From Glycomyces fuscus (GTDB lineage Bacteria; Actinomycetota; Actinomycetes; Streptosporangiales; Streptosporangiaceae): a stretch of DNA of 64,000 nucleotides. This document shows, in pieces, positions 36,204-44,897 of the stretch. Location: contig NYMS01000044.1 in NCBI GenBank assembly GCA_002529455.1, positions 55,201-119,200 of the forward strand, given 5' to 3'. The position numbers and the translations under genes are program-made. Under the pieces are notes generated by a model. That model was not told the DNA's origin, ran no database searches, and saw only the letters and a list, made by a program, of their open reading frames with translations. How positions within the stretch are numbered: the first letter of the stretch is position 1; each line of letters begins with the position of its first letter.

Positions 36204-36791
36204 GTGAGTACATCAGCGGAAGGCAACGACCCGACCGATCCCACCCGGGGGCCCGCACGGGACCCCGGCCACGCGCCGGAGCCCGGCGCCGACCCGGTCG
36301 CCGGGACCGGGGCGCCGGCGGAGGAGCCGGCCATGGTGGCGGAACCCGCCGCGGCGGACGCGGACACCAGGACGAGCCCCGGGGCCGGGTACGGGGCGCC
36401 CGTCCCCGAGCGCGCCGACCGGCCCGGCGGCGGCCCGCTGGGCGCCGAGACCTTCGCCCTGACCGCGCTGTTCCTGCTCGCCGTGACGGTGCTCTCGAGC
36501 CAGTTGGTGCAGCTCTTCACCACCGTGGTGCTCATCGGGGACCAGCCGGTGCCCGTGGACCAGGTGTCGCAGTTCTCCGTCCAGCTCCTCATCGGCGGCG
36601 GCCTGGCCGCGCTGACGGCGGTCCTGGCCGGGCTCGCTCTCGCCCTGTCCGGTGCCAGGACACGGCCCTGGGCGCGCTGGGTGGCCACCGCCGTGCTGAT
36701 CGTGAGCCTGCTGCTGGTGCTGCTGGCCGTGGTGGCCTACGTCCTGATGCCCGCGGGCAGCGCGCCCCAGCCCATGCCGTTCCCGGACTGA
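36204..36791 (+). CDS. Membrane protein, tandem paralogue 2
   Basis: A 195-residue protein like the preceding one: a Pro/Ala/Asp-rich N-terminus of about 75 residues, then ETFALTALFLLAVTVLSSQL, LLIGGGLAALTAVLAGLALA and WVATAVLIVSLLLVLLAVVA. Shared features are the G-x-x-x-A-E-T-F start of the first helix, the acidic/Gln loop and the R-x-W-x-R-W before the last helix. The GTG at 36204 lies six bases after TACGTT (36192-36197), again suggesting a leaderless, separately controlled mRNA. Role unknown. Confidence 0.7.
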   Translation: MSTSAEGNDPTDPTRGPARDPGHAPEPGADPVAGTGAPAEEPAMVAEPAAADADTRTSPGAGYGAPVPERADRPGGGPLGAETFALTALFLLAVTVLSSQLVQLFTTVVLIGDQPVPVDQVSQFSVQLLIGGGLAALTAVLAGLALALSGARTRPWARWVATAVLIVSLLLVLLAVVAYVLMPAGSAPQPMPFPD

Positions 36792-36825
36792 CCCGGTGCG
36801 GGGCCCGGGGCCCCGTCCAGCCGTG

Positions 36826-36857
36826 GGGCGGTGACCGTCGGTCCGGTCGCCGCCCCG
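36826..36857. terminator. Hairpin between convergent genes
   Basis: GGGGCGG/CCGCCCC arms with inner TGACC/GGTCG pairing, between the membrane-protein pair (plus) and deoA (minus). Confidence 0.5.
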
Positions 36858-36882
36858 CGGCCGTCAACGCCGGGGACCGGGG

Positions 36883-38172
36883 TCAGGCGATCCGGTCGAT
36901 CACCAGCGGCCGGGCCTCGTACCCGCCTTCCGGGTCGATCTCGAAGGCGCCCTCCAGCGCCTGGGCCGCGCGCTCGAACCGCTCCGCCTCATCGGCGTGC
37001 AGGGTGAACAGCGGCTCCCCCGCCGCGACCTCCTCCCCCGGCTTGGCGTGCAGGGTCACCCCGGCCCCGAACGACACCGCGTCCTCCTTGCGCGCCCGGC
37101 CCGCGCCCAGCCGCCACGCGGCCAGCCCCACCTGGTAGGCGTCCAGCCGGGTCACCGTCCCCGAGGCCGGGGCGAGCACCACCCGGCGCTCGGCGGCCAC
37201 CGGCAGCGGCGCGTCGGGGTCGCCGCCCTGCGCCCGGACGAGCCGCTTCCACGACTCCAGCGCGCTGCCGTCCCGCAGCGCCTCGGCCGGGTCCTTGACC
37301 CCGCCCTCGCCGGGGGTGAGCCCGGCCGCGGCCAGCATCTCCCGGGCCAGGGCCACGGTCAGCTCCACCACGTCCGCGGGCCCGCCGCCCGACAGCACCT
37401 CCACGGACTCGGCCACCTCCAGCGCGTTGCCGACCTGCCGCCCCAGCGGGACCGACATGTCGGTGAGCAGCGCGACCGTGCGCACCCCGTGGTCGCCTCC
37501 GATGCCGACCATCGTGCGGGCCAGTTCGCGGGCCGAGTCGGCGTCCTTCATGAACGCCCCGGACCCCACCTTGACGTCCAGGACCAGCGCGCCGGTGCCC
37601 TCGGCCAGCTTCTTGCTCATGATGGACGCGGCGATCAGCGGGATCGACTCGACCGTGCCGGTCACGTCGCGCAGCGCGTAGAGCTTGCGGTCGGCCGGGG
37701 CCAGCCCGGACCCGGCCGCGCAGATCACGCCGCCGGTGTCGTCCAGGACCCGCCGCATCTCGCCGGTGGACAGCGACGCCCGCCACCCGGGGATCGACTC
37801 CAGCTTGTCCAGGGTCCCGCCGGTGTGCCCGAGCCCGCGCCCCGACAGCTGCGGCACGGCCGCGCCGCAGGCCGCGACGGTGGGGGTGAGCGGCAGGGTG
37901 ATCTTGTCGCCCACCCCGCCCGTGGAGTGCTTGTCGGTGGTGGGCCGCGCCAGGTCGGAGAAGTCCAGGCGCTCGCCCGAGGCCAGCATCGCCTCGGTCC
38001 AGCGGCTGACCTCGGCCCGGTTCATCCCGCGCAGGAAGATCGCCATGGCCAGCGCCGACATCTGCTCCTCGGCCACCTCCCCGCGGGTGTAGGCGTCGAT
38101 CACCCAGTCGATCTGTCCGGGGGTCAGCTCCCCCCCGTCGCGCTTGGCTCGGATGACCTCGATGACGTCCAT
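36883..38172 (-). CDS. deoA: Thymidine (pyrimidine-nucleoside) phosphorylase
   Basis: A 429-residue enzyme that cleaves thymidine, deoxyuridine or uridine with phosphate to give the base and (deoxy)ribose-1-phosphate. The signature KHSTGGVGDKITLPL is at about residue 85. SGRGLGHTGGTLDKLESIPG and KVGSGAFMKDADSAREL form the phosphate and metal sites. It is the last gene of the nucleoside operon, 93 bp after cdd. A strong terminator-like hairpin lies between them, so its level may depend on read-through. A GGAG lies seven bases before the ATG at 38172. Confidence 0.95.
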   Translation of the reverse strand: MDVIEVIRAKRDGGELTPGQIDWVIDAYTRGEVAEEQMSALAMAIFLRGMNRAEVSRWTEAMLASGERLDFSDLARPTTDKHSTGGVGDKITLPLTPTVAACGAAVPQLSGRGLGHTGGTLDKLESIPGWRASLSTGEMRRVLDDTGGVICAAGSGLAPADRKLYALRDVTGTVESIPLIAASIMSKKLAEGTGALVLDVKVGSGAFMKDADSARELARTMVGIGGDHGVRTVALLTDMSVPLGRQVGNALEVAESVEVLSGGGPADVVELTVALAREMLAAAGLTPGEGGVKDPAEALRDGSALESWKRLVRAQGGDPDAPLPVAAERRVVLAPASGTVTRLDAYQVGLAAWRLGAGRARKEDAVSFGAGVTLHAKPGEEVAAGEPLFTLHADEAERFERAAQALEGAFEIDPEGGYEARPLVIDRIA

Positions 38173-38202
38173 GTCATCTCCTCTCGGCCGGAAGAAGAAA
38201 GG

Positions 38203-38242
38203 GCCTCCCCGGACGCCGCCGCGCGACGGCGTCCGGGGAGGC
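38203..38242 (-). terminator. Intra-operon terminator between cdd and deoA
   Basis: A perfect 16-bp stem GCCTCCCCGGACGCCG/CGGCGTCCGGGGAGGC with an 8-nt loop is followed on the minus strand by CCCTTTCTTCTTCC. It is a textbook-like intrinsic terminator placed inside the operon, so it probably attenuates deoA. Confidence 0.75.
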
Positions 38243-38265
38243 GGAACTCGCGAAGGAACACTCGA

Positions 38266-38676
38266 TCACGTGAGGCTGTGCGGCCCGAAGGCCTGCGGCA
38301 GGACCCTGTCCATGGTCCAGACCCCCTCGGGGGTGTCCACGAGCAGCCGCGGCCCGCCGTGTTCGAACAGGAGCTGGCGGCAGCGCCCGCACGGCATGAG
38401 CAGCTCGCCCCGCCCGTCCACGCAGCTGAAGGCCGTCAGGCGGCCCCCGCCGGAGGCGTGCAGTGCGCTGACCAGGCCGCACTCGGCGCACAGGGCCAGC
38501 CCGTAGGAGGCGTTCTCCACGTTGCAGCCGCTGACGATCCGTCCGTCGTCGACCAGCGCCGCCGCGCCCACCGGGTAGTTCGAGTAGGGCGCGTAGGCGC
38601 GGCCCATGGCCTCGCGGGCCGCGGCCCGCAGGGCCTCCCAGTCCACGCTCGCCGGATCCAGGGGTGCGTTCGTCAT
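38266..38676 (-). CDS. cdd: Cytidine deaminase
   Basis: A 136-residue homotetrameric-type zinc enzyme that converts (deoxy)cytidine to (deoxy)uridine, feeding DeoA. The active-site motif has the catalytic Glu and first Cys in ALCAECGLVSAL, and the other two zinc ligands in PCGRCRQLL; GCNVENASYG binds the ribose. The ATG at 38676 overlaps the upstream permease stop by ATGA. It is co-transcribed with the nucleoside ABC transporter, so imported cytidine is deaminated at once. Confidence 0.95.
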   Translation of the reverse strand: MTNAPLDPASVDWEALRAAAREAMGRAYAPYSNYPVGAAALVDDGRIVSGCNVENASYGLALCAECGLVSALHASGGGRLTAFSCVDGRGELLMPCGRCRQLLFEHGGPRLLVDTPEGVWTMDRVLPQAFGPHSLT

Positions 38677-39935
38677 GACCGGCTCGCCCTCCACTGCTTG
38701 CCGATCCCGGCCGGCGGCCGGAGGCGCTGCGAGGCCAGCGAGAGCACCAGCAGGGTGGCGATGTGCGGGCTGTAGGTGGCCAGCTCACGCGGCAGCGAGT
38801 CGGTGGAGAAGTACCACGCGAACAGCAGGACCGCGACGAGCGCGCCGAAGGCGGCCAGGCCCTTGCGGTCCCGGCGCACCTGCCACAGGGCCACGCCCGC
38901 CAGGGCCACGGCCAGGAGCAGCAGCAGGGCGTGGACCGCCTCGCCGCCGCCGCGCACCTGGAGGGCGTCGGTGTAGCCGAACAGGCCCGCGCCCATGGCC
39001 AGGCCGCCCGGGCGCCAGTTGCCGAAGATCATCGCGGCCAGGCCGATGTAGCCGCGGCCGCCGGTCTGCCCCTCCTGGTAGATCTGCGAGGCGACGATGG
39101 ACAGGAACACGCCGCCCATGCCGGCCAGGCCGCCGGAGACCACCACCGCGACGTACTTGAGGCTGTACACCGGCACACCGAGGGACTCGGCGGCGTCGGG
39201 GTTCTCGCCCACCGAGCGCAGCCGCAGGCCGAACGTGGTCCGCCACAGCACCAGGTAGGTCAGCGGGATCATCAGGATCGCGACGACCGTCAGCGCGGGC
39301 ATGTTCGTGGTCGCGCCGAGCACCAGCGAGGCCAGGTCGCCGACCAGGAAGATCCCGCTGTCGGCGACCGGCCCGAGCACCCGGTCCACGAGGGGCACGT
39401 CCCACACCGGGAACGAGGGCGCCGGGGGCGACTGGGCCGCGCCGGCGCCGGGCACGTCGGAGTAGACCAGGATCGACAGGTAGCGCATGGCGCCGAGCAT
39501 GAGGATGTTGATCGCCACGCCGGAGACGATGTGGTCCACCGCGAAGGTCACCGTGGCCACGGCGTGCAGGAGCCCGCCCGCCATACCGGCGAGCACGCCC
39601 GCCAGCAGCCCGATCCACGGGTTGCCCGTGGACCAGGCGAAGTAGGCGCCGAACCAGGTGCCCAGGATCATCATGCCCTCGAGGCCGATGTTGATGATGC
39701 CCGCGCGCTCGGCCCACAGGCCGCCCAGTGCGGCCAGCCCGATGGGCACCGCGAAGGTGATGGTGGTGCTGATGGTGCCCGCGTCGGTGAGCATGTCGTG
39801 TCCGGTGATGACCCGCAGTCCCGCGAGGGACACCAGCACCGCGCCGAACAGGGTGAGGAAGCGCCAGCGCGCCCATCCCCGGGGCCGGGGCGCGGGCTTG
39901 GCCACCGGCTGCATCACGTTGATCTCCTGGCTCAC
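38673..39935 (-). CDS. Nucleoside ABC transporter permease (BMP-type), second subunit
   Basis: A 420-residue inner-membrane permease of the BPD_transp_2 family with about 10 helices. Family segments: AERAGIINIGLEGMMILGTW, which also marks branched-chain and ribose permeases, FAVDHIVSGVAINILMLGAM, and GLRLRSVGENPDAAESLGVP. It pairs with the permease at 39932 and the BMP lipoprotein. The GTG at 39935 overlaps the preceding stop and has GGAGG four bases upstream; an inner ATG (39914) is possible. The last helices extend beyond the family core. Confidence 0.92.
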   Translation of the reverse strand: MSQEINVMQPVAKPAPRPRGWARWRFLTLFGAVLVSLAGLRVITGHDMLTDAGTISTTITFAVPIGLAALGGLWAERAGIINIGLEGMMILGTWFGAYFAWSTGNPWIGLLAGVLAGMAGGLLHAVATVTFAVDHIVSGVAINILMLGAMRYLSILVYSDVPGAGAAQSPPAPSFPVWDVPLVDRVLGPVADSGIFLVGDLASLVLGATTNMPALTVVAILMIPLTYLVLWRTTFGLRLRSVGENPDAAESLGVPVYSLKYVAVVVSGGLAGMGGVFLSIVASQIYQEGQTGGRGYIGLAAMIFGNWRPGGLAMGAGLFGYTDALQVRGGGEAVHALLLLLAVALAGVALWQVRRDRKGLAAFGALVAVLLFAWYFSTDSLPRELATYSPHIATLLVLSLASQRLRPPAGIGKQWRASRS

Positions 39936-41518
39936 TTGGCCTCCCCTCCGCGCCTGTCCTCGGAGCCGGGGTCGGTGCCCTCGGCTCCGGCCCCGTCCAC
40001 GGGGGGCGGGGACGCCTGGTCCGTGGACACCTTCGCCGTCTCCTGTGTGGTCGGCCCGGCGGTGGTGCCGAGCTGCCTGCCGATCTGCTGCTGCTGGTAG
40101 CGGCGGCCCCAGCGGTGCACGACCTCGTAGACCACGACCACGGTGAGCACGATGGTGGCCTGCGAGATGACCGCGATCTCCTGCGGGATGCCGTCGAAGG
40201 GCAGGATGCCCGACGCCTGGTTCAGGAAGGCCCAGAACAGGGCGGCGAAGACGATGCCCACCGGGTGGTTGCGGCCCAGCAGCGCGATGGCGATACCGAT
40301 GAAGCCGATGCCGGTCGGGAAGTCCAGGGCGTAGTAGTGCGAGCTGCCCAGCAGCTGGGGCAGGCCCACCAGGCCGGCGACCATGCCCGAGAAGAGCATG
40401 GACAGGAACACCATCTTCTTGACGTTCACACCGCTGGCCTCGGCCGCGGACTGCGACTGGCCGGTGGCCCGCAGCTCGAAGCCGAAGCGGGTGCGGTTGA
40501 GCATCACCCAGTAGCCGATGCCGACGGCCACGGCCAGGAACACGAACCCGAAGATCCGCCCGTCCGAGCCGAGGAAGCCCGCCGGGATGCCGGGCACCCA
40601 GGAGGACTCGGGCATCGGCGGGGTGCCGATGTTGTTGGTGCTGATCTCCACCGCGAGGCGGTCGGTGCTGAGCAGGTAGGCGGTGACGCCGGTGGCGATG
40701 GCGTTGAGCATGATCGTGGAGATCACCTCGGACACGCCGCGGGTCACCTTGAGGTAGCCGGCGATGCCCGCCCACACGCCGCCCACGGCCACGGCCGTGA
40801 TGACGATGACGATCTGGCTGAGCACCGGCGGCAGCACGAGGTAGCCGCCCACGGCGGCCGACAGCAGCGCGGCGAGCCGGTACTGGCCGTCCACGCCGAT
40901 GTTGAACAGCTTCATCTTGAAGCCGATCGCCACCGCGACGGCGGCCAGGTAGTACGTGGTGCCGTCGTTGATGACGCGCACCAGGCTGTCGGGCCGGGTG
41001 CCGTACTCCAGCATCCGCTCGAACGTGGCCAGCGGCGGGATGCCGCTGAAGAACAGCACGGCCGCGGTGACCGCGGTCGCGATGACCCCGGCGGCCAGGA
41101 CCGCGGCGAAGGACAGCGCCAGCATCGCCGACAGCCGGTGGAAGAGCCAGAACGCGGCGGCCGAGCCGACCAGCGCGCCCAGGGCGGCGGCCACCGGCTC
41201 GATCAGGGACAGGTCCAGGAACCACGCGGTCAACAGGCCGGCGGCCGCCGACAGGACCAGGGCGGTCGGCACCACCAGCGTGTTGTGCAGGGCGGTGCCC
41301 TCCTCGCGGGCGCCGTCGGCGCCCGCACGGCCCCTGGTGGGCACCATGGGCCCGGTCCAGGCCACGAGGGCGAAGGCCGCGACGACGCCGATGAGCAGCG
41401 CGGCCCACCACAGCAGCGCCCTGTCCAGGCCGACGGTCAACAGCGCGCCCAGGGCGGTCGCGGCGCCCAGCGCCGCGGGGGCTGGCAGGGTCCTCGCGGG
41501 ACGGGGGATCCTACTCAT
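39932..41518 (-). CDS. Nucleoside ABC transporter permease (BMP-type), first subunit
   Basis: A 528-residue permease, longer than usual (about 350-400), with extra helices at the N-terminus and a 50-residue polar C-tail. Core segments: FKMKLFNIGVDGQYRLAALL, GVSEVISTIMLNAIATGVTA and FELRATGQSQSAAEASGVNV, the coupling helix for the ATPase. With the ATPase and second permease it forms the membrane channel for (deoxy)nucleosides. The ATG at 41518 overlaps the ATPase stop by ATGA. Confidence 0.92.
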   Translation of the reverse strand: MSRIPRPARTLPAPAALGAATALGALLTVGLDRALLWWAALLIGVVAAFALVAWTGPMVPTRGRAGADGAREEGTALHNTLVVPTALVLSAAAGLLTAWFLDLSLIEPVAAALGALVGSAAAFWLFHRLSAMLALSFAAVLAAGVIATAVTAAVLFFSGIPPLATFERMLEYGTRPDSLVRVINDGTTYYLAAVAVAIGFKMKLFNIGVDGQYRLAALLSAAVGGYLVLPPVLSQIVIVITAVAVGGVWAGIAGYLKVTRGVSEVISTIMLNAIATGVTAYLLSTDRLAVEISTNNIGTPPMPESSWVPGIPAGFLGSDGRIFGFVFLAVAVGIGYWVMLNRTRFGFELRATGQSQSAAEASGVNVKKMVFLSMLFSGMVAGLVGLPQLLGSSHYYALDFPTGIGFIGIAIALLGRNHPVGIVFAALFWAFLNQASGILPFDGIPQEIAVISQATIVLTVVVVYEVVHRWGRRYQQQQIGRQLGTTAGPTTQETAKVSTDQASPPPVDGAGAEGTDPGSEDRRGGEAK

Positions 41519-43113
41519 GCGCCGCCCTCGCTTCCGTGTCGGTCGGCACCGCTGTCGCCTTCCGTGTTCTTCTCGGCCGCGTCCAGCCCGGCGCCGGTCA
41601 TGGCCGATCCCAGCTGTTCGGGCGTGACGGTGGTCGGGTCGGCCTGGGCGACCAGGCGGCCGCGCAGGATCACGTGCAGGGTGTCGGACATGCCGATCAG
41701 CTCGTCGAGGTCGGCGGAGACCAGCAGCACGGCCAGGCCCGCGGCCCGGGCGTCGCGCAGCTGCTCCCAGATGGAGGCCTGGGCGCCCACGTCCACGCCG
41801 CGGGTCGGATGGGCCGCGACCAGGAAGCGCGGGGAGCCGCTCATCTCCCTGCCGATGATGAACTTCTGCTGGTTGCCGCCGGACAGCGCGTCGGCGATCA
41901 CGTCGATGCCCGGGGTGCGCACGTCGTACTGGGCGACGATGCGCTCGGAGTCGGCGCGCGCGCCGGTCGTGTTGATCCAGGGGCCGCGCACGCTGGGCTC
42001 CTTGGTCTGGTGACCGAGGATGCGGTTCTCCCACAGGGGGGACTCCAGCAGCACGCCGTGCCGGTGGCGGTCCTCGGGGATGTAGCCGACGCCCGCCTCG
42101 CGGATCCTCAGGGTGGACCAGCCGGTGATGTCCTGCTGCTCCAGGCGGATGCGCCCGCCGGCCAGCGGGCGCATGCCCATGATGGCCTCGATCAGCTCGG
42201 ACTGGCCGTTGCCCTCGACACCGGCGATGCCGACGATCTCGCCCCGGCGGATGTCCACGCTGACCCCGTCCACGACCGCGCGGCCGTCGGGGGAGTGCAC
42301 GGTGACCCCGTCCAGGGACAGCACGACGTGGTCGGTGACGGTGGACTCGCGCAGCTCGGGCACGGGCAGCTCGCCGCCGACCATCAGGGTGGCCAGGTCC
42401 CGGGCGGTGGTGGTGCCCGGGTCGGCGGTGGCCACGGTGGTGCCGCGGCGGATCACGGTGATCTCGTCGGCGACGGACAGGACCTCGTCCAGCTTGTGGG
42501 AGATGAAGATGACGGTGAGGCCCTCGCGCTTGAGCTCGCGCAGGTTGTCGAACAGCTCGTCGACCTCCTGCGGGACCAGGACGGCGGTGGGCTCGTCGAG
42601 GATGATGGTCTTCGCGCCGCGGTAGAGGACCTTGAGGATCTCCACGCGCTGGCGGTCGCCCACGCCCAGTTCCTCCATGAGGCGGTCGGGGTCGACCCCG
42701 AGGCCGTACTGGGCGGACAGCTCGCGGATCCGCGCGCGGGCGCGGTTGCCGATGCCGTGGCGGCGCTCGGCGCCCAGGACCACGTTCTCCAGCACGGTGA
42801 GGTTGTCGGCGAGCATGAAGTGCTGGTGCACCATGCCGATACCGCTGCGGATGGCGTCGGAGGGCGAGCCGAAGCGCACCTCGCGGCCCTGGACGCGGAT
42901 CTGGCCCTCGTCCGGCCGGTGCATGCCGTACAGGGTCTTCATCAGCGTGGACTTGCCCGCACCGTTCTCGCCGACGATGGCGTGCACGGTACCGGGAGCC
43001 ACGGTGATGTCGATGTCGTGGTTGGCCACGACGCCGGGAAAACGCTTGGTGATCCCGCGCAGCTCAACGGCGGGGGGCGCCAGGGCCCCCTCGCCCGATG
43101 GCGTGCTGCTCAT
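41515..43113 (-). CDS. Nucleoside ABC transporter ATP-binding protein (two nucleotide-binding domains)
   Basis: A 532-residue double ATPase of the sugar/nucleoside (CUT2-like) type. The N-terminal domain has Walker A GENGAGKSTLMKTL, the Q-loop HQHFMLADNLTVLENV, signature LGVGDRQRVEI and Walker B KTIILDEPTAVL. The C-terminal domain has a degenerate Walker A (GVEGNGQSELIEAI) and LSGGNQQKFIIGREM, as usual in this family. The second ATG of ATGATG (43113) is chosen because GAGGAG is 4-5 bases before it. An 18-bp hairpin lies between this gene and bmpA. Confidence 0.93.
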   Translation of the reverse strand: MSSTPSGEGALAPPAVELRGITKRFPGVVANHDIDITVAPGTVHAIVGENGAGKSTLMKTLYGMHRPDEGQIRVQGREVRFGSPSDAIRSGIGMVHQHFMLADNLTVLENVVLGAERRHGIGNRARARIRELSAQYGLGVDPDRLMEELGVGDRQRVEILKVLYRGAKTIILDEPTAVLVPQEVDELFDNLRELKREGLTVIFISHKLDEVLSVADEITVIRRGTTVATADPGTTTARDLATLMVGGELPVPELRESTVTDHVVLSLDGVTVHSPDGRAVVDGVSVDIRRGEIVGIAGVEGNGQSELIEAIMGMRPLAGGRIRLEQQDITGWSTLRIREAGVGYIPEDRHRHGVLLESPLWENRILGHQTKEPSVRGPWINTTGARADSERIVAQYDVRTPGIDVIADALSGGNQQKFIIGREMSGSPRFLVAAHPTRGVDVGAQASIWEQLRDARAAGLAVLLVSADLDELIGMSDTLHVILRGRLVAQADPTTVTPEQLGSAMTGAGLDAAEKNTEGDSGADRHGSEGGA

Positions 43114-43466
43114 CATTCTCCTCGTGGGATGTGCGGTGTGGCGCCGCGGGGCCGGCCGGGTCGCGGCCGCTGCCGGGCGCCCCGCCGCCGAACGGCGACC
43201 GGGGCGGCACCGGACCGGGTGGTGCCCGGTCCGGTGCCGCCCGTGGATGCGGTCGCCGAGGGTCGTGCCTGCGGCGGCGTGTGTTCTCGGACCGGGCTCC
43301 GGAGCCTGCTTCGGGCGCCCGCGGGGTTGCGGAGGCGCCGGAGGCGGGACGGCGGGGAACGGGCCGTCCCACCGGGGGCACCGCTGTGCCCGCCTCAACC
43401 CGATTCCCGCGCCTCGGGCGCCCGGACACGGACCGGAGCGAAGCGGAGGGTCCGGGGGAACACGGT
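43114..43466 (-). other. Spacer between bmpA and the ABC ATPase gene
   Basis: 353 bp without a gene on either strand. Its main content is the large perfect hairpin at 43202-43242; a ribosome site GAGGAG is at its downstream end. Confidence 0.6.
43202..43242 (-). terminator. Attenuator-like hairpin between bmpA and the ABC genes
   Basis: A perfect 18-bp inverted repeat (left arm 43202-43219, right arm 43225-43242) with loop TGGTG; core GGCACCGGACCGGG. No U-tract follows. It may stabilise the bmpA 3' end and limit read-through, so that more lipoprotein than transporter is made. Confidence 0.65.
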
Positions 43467-44519
43467 CTACGGCTGGGTCGGGACCTCGATCTCGCCGTCG
43501 ATGATCTGCTGCTTGATCTCGTCCAGCTGCTCCTGGATCGGGCTGATCGCCTCCTCGTTGGAGGTGGTGTAGTCCACGCCGCCGTCGGCGAGCTCGAAGC
43601 GCTGGATGCCGCCCTCGACCTCTCCCTCGGTGGCGGCGGAGATCAGCTCGAACACGGCCACGTCCACCTGCTTGATGGCGGAGGTGAGCACGTGCGGCTT
43701 CTGGTCCTCGGCGGCGTTCTCGTACTGGTCGCTGTCGACGCCGATGAAGGTGAAGTCGTTGGCCACGGCCGACTCCAGGACGCCGTTGCCCGAGGCGCCG
43801 GCGGCGTGGTAGATGACGTCCGCGCCGCGGTCGTACTGGGCCTGGGCGGTCTCGCGGCCCTTGGCGGGGTCGCTGAAGCCGCTGAAGTCCGGCGGCTGGC
43901 TCAGGTAGTCGACCTCGACGGTGATGTCCTCGTCGACGTGCTCCACGCCCGCGGCGTAACCGGCCTCGAACTTGTGGATCAGCGGGGTCTCGACGCCGCC
44001 GACGAAGCCGACGTGGTCCTCCTCGGTGGTCAGCGCCGCGGCGGCACCGGCCAGGAAGGAGGCCTGCTCCTCGGCGAAGACCAGGCTGGTGACGTTGTCG
44101 ATGTCGTCGATCTCGGAGTCCACGATGGCGAAGTGGACGTCCGGGTACTCCGGCGCGACCGCGCGCACGGCGCCGTCGTAGGCGAAGCCGACGGCGATGA
44201 CGACGTCGTAGCCCTCCTCGGCCATGGTGGCCAGGCGGTCCTCCTTGGCGGACTCGGCCTCGCCGTCGCTGGGCTCGAAGTCGTTGGTCTCGACACCGAG
44301 CTCCTCGGCCGCCCGCTCCAGTCCGCGGTAGGCCGAGTCGTTGAAGGAGCGGTCACCGCGACCGCCGACGTCGTAGGCCAGTCCGACCTGCAGCTCGGAG
44401 GCGGACTCCTCGCCGCCCTCCGCGCCGGCGCCTTCCTCGGCCGCGCTGTCACACGCGGTGAGGGCGAGCACACCGGCCGCCGCGACCGCGGCGAACCTGA
44501 CTGCGTTGCTGCGCTTCAC
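43467..44519 (-). CDS. BMP-family nucleoside-binding lipoprotein
   Basis: A 350-residue lipoprotein that delivers nucleosides to the ABC transporter on the outer face of the membrane. The signal peptide ends in the lipobox LTAC (Cys23), followed by an acidic linker. The mature domain shows GLAYDVGGRGDRSFNDSAYR, the BMP/Med signature, with Asp and Phe at the ligand site, and VIAVGFAYDGAVRAVAPEYP, VGFVGGVETPLIHKFEAGYA and IYHAAGASGNGVLES. Length and order match PnrA-type proteins. The GTG at 44519 has GAGGAG about seven bases before it. It heads the nucleoside operon. Confidence 0.95.
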   Translation of the reverse strand: MKRSNAVRFAAVAAAGVLALTACDSAAEEGAGAEGGEESASELQVGLAYDVGGRGDRSFNDSAYRGLERAAEELGVETNDFEPSDGEAESAKEDRLATMAEEGYDVVIAVGFAYDGAVRAVAPEYPDVHFAIVDSEIDDIDNVTSLVFAEEQASFLAGAAAALTTEEDHVGFVGGVETPLIHKFEAGYAAGVEHVDEDITVEVDYLSQPPDFSGFSDPAKGRETAQAQYDRGADVIYHAAGASGNGVLESAVANDFTFIGVDSDQYENAAEDQKPHVLTSAIKQVDVAVFELISAATEGEVEGGIQRFELADGGVDYTTSNEEAISPIQEQLDEIKQQIIDGEIEVPTQP

Positions 44520-44583
44520 TTCTCACTCCTCTTACGCCCTCTCAGCGGCCAGCATTCGCTCGCGACCGACCTGAGTTCTGCAG

Positions 44584-44640
44584 CCGGACGATATCCGGTG
44601 ACCGAAAGTACATCTAACCAACGGGCAGAGTTGTTATGAA
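44584..44640 (-). promoter_or_regulatory. bmpA promoter with downstream dyad
   Basis: TTCATA (44640-44635) and TTAGAT (44617-44612) with a 17-bp spacer on the minus strand. CCGGA-CGATA-TCCGG (44584-44598) begins just after the expected transcription start, a place where a repressor would block elongation. Confidence 0.5.
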
Positions 44641-44813
44641 GGCGAGAGCGTAGCGACACGGGTCCTTACCCGAAAGTCGACAAGCGTGCGCCCGAAGCGG
44701 TCCGGCGTGTTTCGGGATTGTGTTACGAGGGGGCCCTTACCCGCCCCGACACGGCATTACCACGCTTGGCGCCCCCTCCTTCACGGGTTGTCACACCGGC
44801 ACGTCGGAGCCAG

Positions 44814-44827
44814 CCGGTCTAGACCGG
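44814..44827. promoter_or_regulatory. DasR-like palindrome, copy 1
   Basis: CCGGTCTAGACCGG is a perfect palindrome containing GGTCTAGACC, the core of the DasR/NagR (GntR-family) responsive element. It lies about 170 bp upstream of the bmpA -35. A second copy lies near deoC at 55886. Confidence 0.5.
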
Positions 44828-44897
44828 ACCAACCACGCCGGACCGGCCGGGCGGGGCGCCGGGGCGAGGGGCGGGCGGCGGTGGGGACGGGGCGGCG

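Larger units (their letters stand above)
44520..44897. other. Upstream region of the nucleoside operon
   Basis: 378 bp with no gene. It holds the bmpA promoter and dyad (44584-44640) and the DasR-like palindrome (44814-44827). Confidence 0.6.
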
